A stretch of 64,000 nucleotides of DNA from Gammaproteobacteria bacterium (GCA_030427485.1 JAUICG010000008.1:99074-163073), one strand, 5' to 3'; positions 53,513 through 61,453 are shown, counted from the first letter of the stretch. Notes: generated from the letters alone by a model not told the origin. Numbers and translations are program-made.

Positions 53513-54484
53513 CTAGTCGATATAACTGGCCGCCAGCACGTTTTCGCCCGGCTCGAAACGCAGCACCCCGAAGGTCGTGTATTCCTCCCTCGAGGATCGA
53601 ATGAACTGCCAGGCGCAGACCATGGTGTAATCGGCGTCCACCATGGTTTCGCGGGACCACATCTTGTGCGCCTTGCCGTACTCGTGTCGGGTGCTGTAGA
53701 GGTAGCGCCCATAGGATTTGCCATTGCCGTAGAGGTCCGGGCCGTGGAACTGGTGGCTGCCGCCGTTGCGGGTGCGCATCGCCGTCCACTTGAGGTTGTT
53801 CACGCCCTCGATCTCGATGGTCTGCTCCGAGTGCAGCAGGTTTATAGGCCGGTGATGGATGGTGACCTTATTGTGGCCGACGAACTGCTGGTTGGCGTCA
53901 TACACCTCGAACTCGCCGCTGAACACGCCGGCGTGCTTGACGGGCAGGTTGAAGGGCGTGCGGCCCTCGCGCTTTTCCTTTTCTATCCACTCGCTGACTT
54001 TTTTCTGTGTGGCGGGATTGCTGTCATGGTCCTGGGTCACAACGTACAGGCCGTTGAATACGCCGACGACGGTGTCCGCCTCAAAGAGCTGCGAGGAGTA
54101 GACCTGTATGCCCAGTTCGGGCACCACGTGGTTGACCGTACGCAGGTCCACGTTCCAGCCGGGCGAGTAGTAGCGGGAATCAACCAGCAGGCCGTAGGGG
54201 CGACCGGAACCGATGAAGTCCGGCCCGGTATAGATGCGGTCCTGGTCGGAGTCGATGACGCCGAACTCCATGCGCGAGCCGATCTCGAAACGGTCCGTCA
54301 GCGGGCCGGTGGCATCGAATTTTGTTTCCATCCAGTAGGTGGTGCGGCCGTCCTTGAACTCGCTGGCGCGGTTCACCTTGTTGGTGCCCACGTGCGTGCC
54401 GTCGTGTTCAAACAGGGAGGGGCAGCCGTGCCACTCGCCCTCGATAGCCTGCTGCCAGTTACTGGGTTTTTTGTCTTCTGACAT
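53513..54484 (-). CDS. Hypothetical beta-rich protein with internal duplication
   Basis: A 323-residue protein that I do not recognise. AAGGAAA precedes the ATG; no signal peptide. Two halves resemble each other: THVGTNKV (about 30) with FVGHNKVTI (about 200), and GPDFIGSGRPYGLLVDSRYY (about 88) with GPDLYGNGKSYGRYLYSTRH (about 250). A lipocalin/calycin-like tandem fold is plausible. It lies next to the esterase and Rieske genes, so binding of a hydrophobic small molecule is a reasonable guess, without proof. Confidence 0.7.
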   Translation of the reverse strand: MSEDKKPSNWQQAIEGEWHGCPSLFEHDGTHVGTNKVNRASEFKDGRTTYWMETKFDATGPLTDRFEIGSRMEFGVIDSDQDRIYTGPDFIGSGRPYGLLVDSRYYSPGWNVDLRTVNHVVPELGIQVYSSQLFEADTVVGVFNGLYVVTQDHDSNPATQKKVSEWIEKEKREGRTPFNLPVKHAGVFSGEFEVYDANQQFVGHNKVTIHHRPINLLHSEQTIEIEGVNNLKWTAMRTRNGGSHQFHGPDLYGNGKSYGRYLYSTRHEYGKAHKMWSRETMVDADYTMVCAWQFIRSSREEYTTFGVLRFEPGENVLAASYID

Positions 54485-54555
54485 GGGGTTTCCTTTATCC
54501 GCTCATTAATCGGTTGTGTGCCGTATGGTGGCGACTCAATGATGGATGATCTTTG

Positions 54556-55554
54556 CTAAATATCAATTCCTGGGCGCAACTCGCCACGGGCGATCAGGGG
54601 GTGCCCGCTGCTCAGGGTCATCCGGAAACGGTCCAGCATCGCGGCGTCGCCGCCTACATAGCCGCCGGTGAAATCACCGACCAGGCGCAACAGCAACTCG
54701 CGAATGGCGACGTCCGGCTGCGTGGTCTCCATATCGATAAACGGCCTGCCTGTACTGTCATCGGCGGGATGGGCCATGGAGAAATGATTGGCGCCCTCGA
54801 TCAGGACCAGTGCGCAATCCGCGCGATTCCCCGCCATGGCCTCGTCGAATGTGCGCTCCACACGCTCGGTCGGCGACGATTCGCCGTCGCCGTAGCGTCC
54901 GGCGCTGCCGGCGATGCAGCCGTCCCGGGTGCCGCCCATTAGCAGCGTGGGCAGTTCCGTCGGCGTGGCAAAAAAACTGTCCACAGGGTGGCCCAGCGCG
55001 GCAGCCGCGGCGGTGTGTGCGCCATAACTGAAAGTGGCGCGGATGCCCGGGAACCAGTCCGGCCTGGCGTTCAGCAATGCAGCGGTGCCCCCGGCGGAGT
55101 GGCCGCCGAGCGCGATGCGCTCGAGGTCGAGGCACCCTGCCAGCACGCCGCTCTTGTTCATGGCCGCGAGGTCGTCGAGGATCGGTCCTATGGCTGTCGC
55201 GCTGGGTGTCGCGCCGTAGTTCTCGGGTAACAGCGCGGGTATCGCCAGCCCCGGTGTCAGGCTGATATAGCCTGGCATCTCCTCTGCCACCAGGGTGAAC
55301 GTGACTGTCACCGCGCCCCGCTCGGCGAGGCCTTTGGCCAGCCAGCCATAGCATTCGGGCCCGACGTTGATGCCGGGGAGCAGGATGACCACGGGGAACG
55401 GCGCAAGGGCGCTGTCCGCGGGAATCACGCCGGAGTTGCGCTCCTCGGCGGTGCCGCCATAGACGGCCGGGTAGTACACCTTCAGTGATGCGCGGTCGTA
55501 AGGCGGCTCCGCGCCGGGAATGGCGATCGCCCTGTAAACAGCCCTGGTGGTCAT
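54556..55554 (-). CDS. Alpha/beta hydrolase (PAF-AH / chlorophyllase-like)
   Basis: A 332-residue serine hydrolase with no signal peptide; the ATG (MTTRAVYR) has a G-rich region upstream. FPVVILLPGINVGPECYGWLA, nucleophile GHSAGGTAAL, acid near TRDGCIAGS and histidine EGANHFSMAHP. Length and motifs fit PAF-acetylhydrolase and chlorophyllase-type esterases. Its placement near the RCCR-like and NOL-like genes makes cleavage of a tetrapyrrole ester a hypothesis. It is divergent from the Rieske gene at 55726. Confidence 0.8.
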   Translation of the reverse strand: MTTRAVYRAIAIPGAEPPYDRASLKVYYPAVYGGTAEERNSGVIPADSALAPFPVVILLPGINVGPECYGWLAKGLAERGAVTVTFTLVAEEMPGYISLTPGLAIPALLPENYGATPSATAIGPILDDLAAMNKSGVLAGCLDLERIALGGHSAGGTAALLNARPDWFPGIRATFSYGAHTAAAAALGHPVDSFFATPTELPTLLMGGTRDGCIAGSAGRYGDGESSPTERVERTFDEAMAGNRADCALVLIEGANHFSMAHPADDSTGRPFIDMETTQPDVAIRELLLRLVGDFTGGYVGGDAAMLDRFRMTLSSGHPLIARGELRPGIDI

Positions 55555-55725
55555 TGCCGCCCGCTCCCCCGATAGTTTTTTTGCGTGTTGGCCAGCGCCA
55601 TGCTGCCACGGCAATGCGCAGAAAAATTGATAAAAATCAGTTTGCCGCATACGTCTTCAGAGAATAATAAATTTCGTAGGCGCGTCCTGGAAGCAGACGT
55701 CCATGAATTTTTGCGGGGAAAACGT

Positions 55726-56883
55726 GTGTTAATCAATCTATGGTATGTGGCCGAGTGGTCCGACAAGGTAGGCACCGAGCCGGTTCGGGTCAAGATGCTG
55801 GGTCAGCAACTGGTGCTGTTCCGCGACGGGGCCGGCAAGGTGCACTGCCTGGCGGACACCTGCCTGCATCGCGGCGGCTCACTCAGCAAAGGCTGGATAA
55901 CCAACGGTAATGTGACCTGTCCCTACCACGGCTGGCAGTACAACGGTGAGGGCCGCTGCGTGCTCATCCCTTCTGAAATGGAAGAGGATTCGAAAATTCC
56001 CGACAAGGCGCGGGTCGACAGTTACCCTACCGAAGAGCGCTACGGCATGGTCTGGGTATTCATGGGCGATTTGCCGGAAGCCGAGCGCTTCCCCATTCCG
56101 CCATTTCCCGAATTTGGCGACCCGAACTGGCGCGATGTGCGCTCGGAATGGATATGGGAGGCCGATGCGGCCAGGGTGCTGGAAAATGGCATCGACATCG
56201 CCCACGCCTCTTTCGTGCACCCGATGTTCGGTTACAACCACACGGCGCGGCGCAACAAGATCATCAAACTGGAGCGTCACGATGGCTGGGCGACCTCCAC
56301 CAACGAAATGTATCCGCCGGCGCTGAAAGGCGGACTGCGTCGCTTCATTCGCAAGGACCAGGCAAAAACCCATGTGCACCCGACCTTCTACATGGCGGGC
56401 AATACCATCCGTATGCACATAGAGGCCAATCCGAAGATGCATATCATCATGTTTGACGCCAACACGCCGGTGGATGAGCACACCACCAAAACGTTTGCGA
56501 TACAGGTACGCAACTTTTTCCGCTCACGGCTGTTCGACAGGGGGTCGTTGAAGCGGCTGGAAAAGGTGCTGCGTGAGGATACCGCCATCGTCGAGGAGAC
56601 GCGGCCGTTCTACCTCGCGGAAAACCTGAATGAAGAAGTGTCGGTCAAGTCCGATCGCTTCATGAGCACCTACCGGAAGATGCGCCGCGACCTGATCGAA
56701 CAACGGGGCTGGCAGATCGACAGCGATGAAGTGGAGAAATACCGCGGCAAGCGCCTGTTTGCGATTCCCTCGGCCGCGCGGAAAAAATCGCGGGAGGAGG
56801 GCGTGGAGTTGTTGCTGCAGGAAATTCCGCTGAAGCCGCCGGTGCGCCAGCGGGCGCCGGCCGTCGGTGTTGAACCGGCCTGA
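55726..56883 (+). CDS. Rieske 2Fe-2S oxygenase (copy 2)
   Basis: A 385-residue Rieske oxygenase. I choose the GTG (VLINLWYVAEW) with GGGGA upstream because it aligns exactly with the start of copy 1. Rieske ligands CLHRG and CPYHGW; iron site NGIDIAHASFVHPMFGY. The C-terminal half shows NFFRSRLFDRGS and EDTAIVEETRP, as in copy 1. The plant pheophorbide a oxygenase group has a similar C-terminal region; the CxxC tail of plant enzymes is absent. Next to an RCCR-like gene and an esterase. Reductase partner not in the window. Confidence 0.92.
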   Translation: MLINLWYVAEWSDKVGTEPVRVKMLGQQLVLFRDGAGKVHCLADTCLHRGGSLSKGWITNGNVTCPYHGWQYNGEGRCVLIPSEMEEDSKIPDKARVDSYPTEERYGMVWVFMGDLPEAERFPIPPFPEFGDPNWRDVRSEWIWEADAARVLENGIDIAHASFVHPMFGYNHTARRNKIIKLERHDGWATSTNEMYPPALKGGLRRFIRKDQAKTHVHPTFYMAGNTIRMHIEANPKMHIIMFDANTPVDEHTTKTFAIQVRNFFRSRLFDRGSLKRLEKVLREDTAIVEETRPFYLAENLNEEVSVKSDRFMSTYRKMRRDLIEQRGWQIDSDEVEKYRGKRLFAIPSAARKKSREEGVELLLQEIPLKPPVRQRAPAVGVEPA

Positions 56884-56914
56884 GCAAGCCGCGGCGCGCC
56901 CGGCGCCGGAAAAC

Positions 56915-57736
56915 TCAGGTCCCGTCCGGTCGCGGCAGGGTGCGGGTACCGCCCCACAGAGTGGCCACCATTGCCTCGGCGTTATCCTTGCCAAACAGCC
57001 TCTCGCCGAGATTGTTGGCCGGGTCGCGTTCGCAGATGGTGCGGCGGATGCGCTCATCGCGCGCGGCGATGCCGGCCCTGTCCGCGACGGCTGTCGCTTC
57101 GGCTTCGTCCAGCCACTGGAGCCAGCGGTCCAGGCGGCTCATTGCAATACCTTTCACCTTCTCGATCACGTCGTCGCTTGAAGTCGCCGTATAGCCGACC
57201 GCGGTGGGCGTCATCGCGATGCGGGTGTAGAGGTCGCGGCTGATGAAAGGGTTGAACCGCTCGTCGGCCTGCAGGTCCAGGAACTCCTCGTTCACCTCGG
57301 TATAGTAGCGGTCCGCGTATTCCGGATTGGCGATAAGATCCACCCTGGGCAGGTAATCCATGTACATGAACAGGTCCGGTACCGTGCCCAGCGCGAAGCC
57401 GAAGTTCGGGACAAGGGATTGCGGCCCGAGGCTGACCGTAATGTGCATATTGGTGAAAGTGGACTCCGGAGAACCGATGTAGGAGTGCACATACCAGTCC
57501 ACCTCTGGGCCGGAGTAGGTCTTCAGCGAGCCCTCGGAGCGCTGCTCGGCCACGCTGATGTCGCGGTAGTCCGCGAAGCGCTCGCTGCAGGGGTCCAGGG
57601 TCAGTTCGAAGCGCGCCTGGATCTTCGCGTCCATATCCGCGAGGATCGCCCACAACTTGTTGAATACCTCGCGGTTGTTGACGTCCGGCGACTGTTCCAC
57701 CAGGTCGATGATGGGGGTGAGTATGCGCTCGCTCAT
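56915..57736 (-). CDS. Red chlorophyll catabolite reductase (RCCR)-like protein
   Basis: A 273-residue protein. Comparing with the plant ACD2/RCCR from memory: MDYLPRVDLIANPEY matches the LDLPHRKDLVLNPDYL region, SRDLYTRIAMTPTA matches SPSLFVRSAFSPTA, and RDERIRRTICERDPA with GERLFG matches the C-terminal RDKSFRRKSIE and PRMFG region. RCCR is a ferredoxin-dependent bilin reductase-fold enzyme that reduces the open-chain product of pheophorbide oxygenase. No signal or transit peptide. It sits between a Rieske oxygenase and an unknown protein. Homology is strong by eye; function in bacteria is inferred. Confidence 0.75.
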   Translation of the reverse strand: MSERILTPIIDLVEQSPDVNNREVFNKLWAILADMDAKIQARFELTLDPCSERFADYRDISVAEQRSEGSLKTYSGPEVDWYVHSYIGSPESTFTNMHITVSLGPQSLVPNFGFALGTVPDLFMYMDYLPRVDLIANPEYADRYYTEVNEEFLDLQADERFNPFISRDLYTRIAMTPTAVGYTATSSDDVIEKVKGIAMSRLDRWLQWLDEAEATAVADRAGIAARDERIRRTICERDPANNLGERLFGKDNAEAMVATLWGGTRTLPRPDGT

Positions 57737-57891
57737 GGGTAATACCTTCGTGGGTGGCTGACTGTCGCCCGCTGGGCGGCGACTATAGCGGTCTATCTTA
57801 GGGCGACACCTTCCCGCCGCGTTTGACTAATGTCAATCGCAGGTGATTCCCCGCCACCACAGTAGCATCCGGGTCCGACGGGCTCCCGGGC

Positions 57892-58500
57892 TCAACCGTC
57901 TTTCGCCAGGTGCTGCCAGATGGGCGAGCTGAACGGGACCTCGTGTACCGGGCCGTCCTGGCCGCGCGGGTCCAGTGCGTGGCGGCTGTCGCAGGTGGGC
58001 AGCAGGCGTGTGCCCCTCGCTGTCAGGGTGCGATTGGCCACTCCGTCGCGATACAGCACGGTGTGCCTCACACGCTCGCCGGGCGCGGTCAGCATGATGA
58101 AGTCGGGCTCCATGTAGACGTCCGTCGCCGCCCCCAGTTTGCGCGCGTTGAAGGTCAGGATGCCGGGGCCTCCGGACATGCCGATGTTCTCGTAGGCGCC
58201 CGGCCCCAGCGGATCGAATACCAGCAGGTTATCGCGCAGGCGGCCGGTGAAGGTCTTGGCGGACGGCTCCCGCCCGCGCAGGTGTACGTTGGTCAGGGAG
58301 AAATGTTCACCGTCGAAGTCGATGTACACCAGGTTGTCGAAGGGCCCCGGCCCCGGACTGCCGCTGCCCGCCGCGGTATCGTCGTCCAGGGGCGTGCCGT
58401 CGAGATTGTACAGCTCGATATGATCGTGCCAGGTACCGCGCAGCTGCAGCAGGTTGTAGCCGACGGAGCCGATGGAAAAAACAGGATAGGGACTGGTCAT
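57892..58500 (-). CDS. Hypothetical beta-rich protein
   Basis: A 202-residue protein without signal peptide that I do not recognise. It is rich in beta-strand patterns (LRGTWHDHIELYNLDG, VYIDFDGEHFSLTNVHLRG) and has the C-terminal segment YRDGVANRTLTARGTRL. A calycin-like barrel is possible. A palindrome (58502-58526) lies directly before its ATG, so its leader is very short or absent. Adjacent to the RCCR-like and NOL-like genes. Confidence 0.65.
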   Translation of the reverse strand: MTSPYPVFSIGSVGYNLLQLRGTWHDHIELYNLDGTPLDDDTAAGSGSPGPGPFDNLVYIDFDGEHFSLTNVHLRGREPSAKTFTGRLRDNLLVFDPLGPGAYENIGMSGGPGILTFNARKLGAATDVYMEPDFIMLTAPGERVRHTVLYRDGVANRTLTARGTRLLPTCDSRHALDPRGQDGPVHEVPFSSPIWQHLAKDG

Positions 58501-58501
58501 A

Positions 58502-58526
58502 TGACTAATGTTATATCAATATAACA
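58502..58526. promoter_or_regulatory. Shared AT-rich palindrome, site B
   Basis: TGTTATAT-CA-ATATAACA (58509-58526) is a perfect 8+2+8 inverted repeat; TAATGTTATATC (58506-58517) matches the common core. It lies between the 202-residue protein gene and the NOL-like SDR gene, possibly serving both. Confidence 0.6.
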
Positions 58527-58542
58527 ACCTGTGTCAGCAGCG

Positions 58543-58562
58543 ATTTCAAACTAAACCACTAC
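58543..58562. repeat. Isolated end of a family A element
   Basis: ATTTCAAACTAAACCACTAC matches the right end of family A copies (ATTTCAAACTGGGCCACTAC in copy 2) with differences only at the four variable positions. Preceded by GCAGCG as in copy 2. No core or left end is visible. Confidence 0.5.
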
Positions 58563-58610
58563 GCGCGCGAGGGTAGCGGTTCATGGGTAAATACACTAAC
58601 GGAGCCAACG

Positions 58611-59405
58611 ATGAAGACAGTAGTAATAACCGGCAGTACACGGGGTATCGGGCGGGGCCTTGCCGAGAACTTTCTCGCGCGTGGTTGCCAGGTGGTTGTC
58701 AACGGGCGCAGCCAGGGCGCGGTGGATGCCGTGCTGGGCGAGCTGAACGCCGGGGACAAGGCGGCGGGTTTCGCCTGCGACATCGCCGATGCCGCGCAGC
58801 TACAGGGCCTCTGGGACGCTGCGCAGCAGCGCTTCTCCCGGGTGGATGTATGGATTAACAACGCGGGTATCAGCGCACCGCGCAAAAACCTGGCCGATAC
58901 CGATATCGCCGATATCGAAAACGTGGTGCGGGTCAACCTGTGCGGGATGTTGCTGGCCAACCGGGTCGTCCTGCGGGGCATGCGCGCACAGGGCGGCGGC
59001 CAGATCTGGAACATGGAAGGCTTTGGCAGCGGCGGGCAGACGCAGCCGGGCATGGCGGTCTACGGCTCGACCAAGCGGGCGATCAACTACCTGACCAGGG
59101 CCTTGCAGAAAGAGCTGGGTGACTCCGGGGTACAGGTATGCACCCTGAGCCCGGGCATTGTGGTGACCGACCTGCTCGTCGGTGACTACGACACCAGTTC
59201 TCCCGAGTGGCAGAAGAGCAAGAAGATCTTCAACATACTCGGCGACACGGTGGAGACGGTTACCCCTTTCCTGGTTGACGGTATTCTGAAAACCAACAAG
59301 AGTGGCGCGAAGGTCGCCTGGCTGACTGGCGGCAAGGCGTTCGGCCGGTTCATGACCGCGGGCTTCAAAAAGCGCGATCTGTTCGCGGATGTCGAGGGTG
59401 CCTAG
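58611..59405 (+). CDS. SDR resembling chlorophyll b reductase (NOL/NYC1-like)
   Basis: A 264-residue short-chain dehydrogenase; GGAG precedes the ATG. TGSTRGIG binds NAD(P)H and YGSTK is the catalytic Tyr/Lys. The catalytic Ser sits 11 residues before the Tyr (GSGGQTQPGMAVY), not the usual 13, exactly as I recall for plant NOL. Other matches: VWINNAG, GGQIWNMEG (plant GGHIFNIDG), LSPGIVVTDLL (plant LSPGMVTTDLL), FNILGDTVETV and the AWLTGGKAF C-terminus. Plant enzymes reduce the formyl of chlorophyll b to hydroxymethyl. In this organism the substrate may be any chlorophyll-type formyl pigment; this is inference. Confidence 0.78.
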   Translation: MKTVVITGSTRGIGRGLAENFLARGCQVVVNGRSQGAVDAVLGELNAGDKAAGFACDIADAAQLQGLWDAAQQRFSRVDVWINNAGISAPRKNLADTDIADIENVVRVNLCGMLLANRVVLRGMRAQGGGQIWNMEGFGSGGQTQPGMAVYGSTKRAINYLTRALQKELGDSGVQVCTLSPGIVVTDLLVGDYDTSSPEWQKSKKIFNILGDTVETVTPFLVDGILKTNKSGAKVAWLTGGKAFGRFMTAGFKKRDLFADVEGA

Positions 59406-59450
59406 CTTCCCGGGCTGCACCCGATTCCTGCGAGTGAATAGTCCGCTGTT

Positions 59451-59885
59451 TCACCGGCAGCTATCGACGAAGGCTACAAACTCCGGACTGAAGCGATGTT
59501 TGGATTTCTCCCAATACTGTTGGCCCCCGGGCTGACGGAACGTGCTTTTTATGAAACCCGATGGCACTCTCGGGTGGCGCGGATGCTGGCTGAATATCGC
59601 CTGCCAGCCAAAGAACAACTGGTCGTGTAGCATTCTGAAGCGCAGGCGATCATCGGCGTCCAGCGAGTCGTAGTCGGCCAATCCGCGACGGTACAGGGAG
59701 GCGACATCCTTGTTTTCGATCAGTAAACTGCGCCACCGATCGGCGTCCTCCTGTGTTCCCCTGGTCTCGGAAAGCTGCAACAGGCTTGTATTCTGGCGAA
59801 TCTGCAGCGCCAGATAGATCAATGTGATGAGCGTTGCGATCGCCGCCAGAAATTCGCCGAGGTTGCCCAGTTCTTCAATCGTCAT
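59451..59885 (-). CDS. Hypothetical protein with one N-terminal TM helix
   Basis: A 144-residue protein with one hydrophobic helix (residues about 10-28, GEFLAAIATLITLIYLAL), then a helical soluble domain with DADDRLRFRMLHDQLF and a C-terminal FSPEFVAFVDSC. I know the type as a widespread small membrane-anchored domain in marine proteobacteria with unknown function. A degenerate-looking paralog lies upstream. Confidence 0.65.
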   Translation of the reverse strand: MTIEELGNLGEFLAAIATLITLIYLALQIRQNTSLLQLSETRGTQEDADRWRSLLIENKDVASLYRRGLADYDSLDADDRLRFRMLHDQLFFGWQAIFSQHPRHPRVPSGFIKSTFRQPGGQQYWEKSKHRFSPEFVAFVDSCR

Positions 59886-59945
59886 TGTGATCTCCAGCCA
59901 TGCCTGGCCTGCTACACGAATACAGTAAGCGCATATCAGCTTGTC

Positions 59946-60389
59946 TCACCCCGGCAGCAAGTTAATGACCGGCGCGCTATCGCCGTCCTGCGGCGCACTG
60001 AAGCTTGCAATCGTTTCGGCGTCGATCATCCCTGTTGAATATTCGCGGAGGACACCATAAAGGTCGGGTTCATTGCATCTATCGCCGGTACTTCCAGTCT
60101 GCCTTTCTCGATTACCTCGCGAACCCGCCACGATGTTGCTGAAGCGAAGGCGATCATCGGGCGCAAGACTCTGTAGATCGAACAGTCCGCATCGATAGAC
60201 ACGCGCATTATCGGCATCGTTGGCAATATTCTGGAATGCATCGGAAAAACCCGCCACTGCAGAGCGATGGGTTTCCCAGCTGGCGATGGCGTTTGACTGG
60301 CGAATCTGGACAGCGAGGTAGCCGAGTGTAACAACAACACCCATTGCACTGAGGATTTCACCGACGGCACCGATCGCTTCCCAATTCAT
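59946..60389 (-). CDS. Paralog of the preceding hypothetical protein, probably frameshifted
   Basis: A 147-residue frame from the ATG of MNWEAIGAVGEIL. Its first half copies the type of 59451 (one helix LSAMGVVVTLGYLAVQIRQS, then APDDRLRFSNI). After about residue 97 the likeness ends abruptly and the rest is Arg/Gly-rich, while another frame nearby reads more naturally. A frameshift or decay is likely. Confidence 0.5.
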   Translation of the reverse strand: MNWEAIGAVGEILSAMGVVVTLGYLAVQIRQSNAIASWETHRSAVAGFSDAFQNIANDADNARVYRCGLFDLQSLAPDDRLRFSNIVAGSRGNRERQTGSTGDRCNEPDLYGVLREYSTGMIDAETIASFSAPQDGDSAPVINLLPG

Positions 60390-60548
60390 TATTATTTCCG
60401 CTGGCGAGGGAGGCATTACGATAGCATGCGATGGCACCCGGGGGAAAATGGTTGAAAGCGACTCCAGGCATGCATTGACGGTTTTCTGCGCGCTTGCTTC
60501 AATGTTTGCCTGCGTTGCGTCGCCTTACTGAACAAGAGGGAAACAGTC

Positions 60549-61367
60549 ATGGAGTTTGCCCGACAATATGGTAGCTGGGCCCTGGTTGCCGGCGCCTCCG
60601 ACGGCGTGGGTGCGGCCTTCGCGGAGGGCTTCGCCGCGCGCGGGCTCAACGTCGTGCTGCTGGCCCGGCGCCAGGCGCTTCTCGACGAAGTAGCCGCCGG
60701 CATCCGGACCCGCCATGGCGTGGAGACGCGCGCGCTCGCCCTCGACCTCTCTGCGCCGGATGCGGCGGCCCGGGTGACGACTGCCGTTGCCGACCTGGAG
60801 GTTGGTTGCCTGGTCTACTGCGCCGGTGCCGAGAACGATCTCCGCCACTTCCTGGACGCGCCGCTGGAACATGCCGAATCCATGCTGCACCGCAACTGCA
60901 CCGTGCCGATGCAGCTCTGCCACCATCTCGCCCGTCCGATGGTTGAGCGCGGTCGCGGCGGCATTGTGCTGATCGGCTCGGGGGCGGGCTTTGTCGGGGC
61001 GCCCAACATGGTGGCCTATGGCGCGACCAAGGCGTTTGACATGGTCTTCGCCGAGGCATTGTGGACCGAGCTCAAACCGCGGGGTGTCGATGTGCTCGGT
61101 CTGATTCTCGGCGAGACCGACACGCCCGCCCTGCGGCGCCTCAAGGTGGAACGCGGCCAACATGGCAGCGTCGACGAACCGGTACGCGCTGCGGACAGTC
61201 CGGAAGACGTCGTCGAGGACGCCTTCGCCCACCTGGCGAAAGGCCCGACGCGGCTGGCCAACCGACAGCTGCGCTGGGGCAGCCGGCTGTTCTCACTGGT
61301 TTCCCGCAACGTCGGGGTACAGATGATGACGAAAGCCAGCGAACGCAGCATGGGCGTGGATCATTGA
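60549..61367 (+). CDS. SDR family oxidoreductase
   Basis: A 272-residue short-chain dehydrogenase/reductase; GAGGGAAA precedes the ATG. NAD(P)-binding GASDGVG at residues about 14-20, catalytic YGATK around 158-162, and the Ser in LIGSGAG before it. Not NOL-like: its C-terminal half lacks the plant-type motifs. Substrate unknown; probably a separate transcript. Confidence 0.88.
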   Translation: MEFARQYGSWALVAGASDGVGAAFAEGFAARGLNVVLLARRQALLDEVAAGIRTRHGVETRALALDLSAPDAAARVTTAVADLEVGCLVYCAGAENDLRHFLDAPLEHAESMLHRNCTVPMQLCHHLARPMVERGRGGIVLIGSGAGFVGAPNMVAYGATKAFDMVFAEALWTELKPRGVDVLGLILGETDTPALRRLKVERGQHGSVDEPVRAADSPEDVVEDAFAHLAKGPTRLANRQLRWGSRLFSLVSRNVGVQMMTKASERSMGVDH

Positions 61368-61453
61368 TCCGGAGGCCCCGCTCGCAGGCGGTACAGCGGT
61401 TCGGCCGGTACCGCAAGTCGAAGCCCCGGCCCGGTGGTTGATCGAGGCTGGGC

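Noticed and set aside
60026..60370. Alternative minus-strand frame over the 59946 paralog
   Set aside because: Only its last part looks natural; interpreted as the frameshifted continuation of that gene, not a separate gene.
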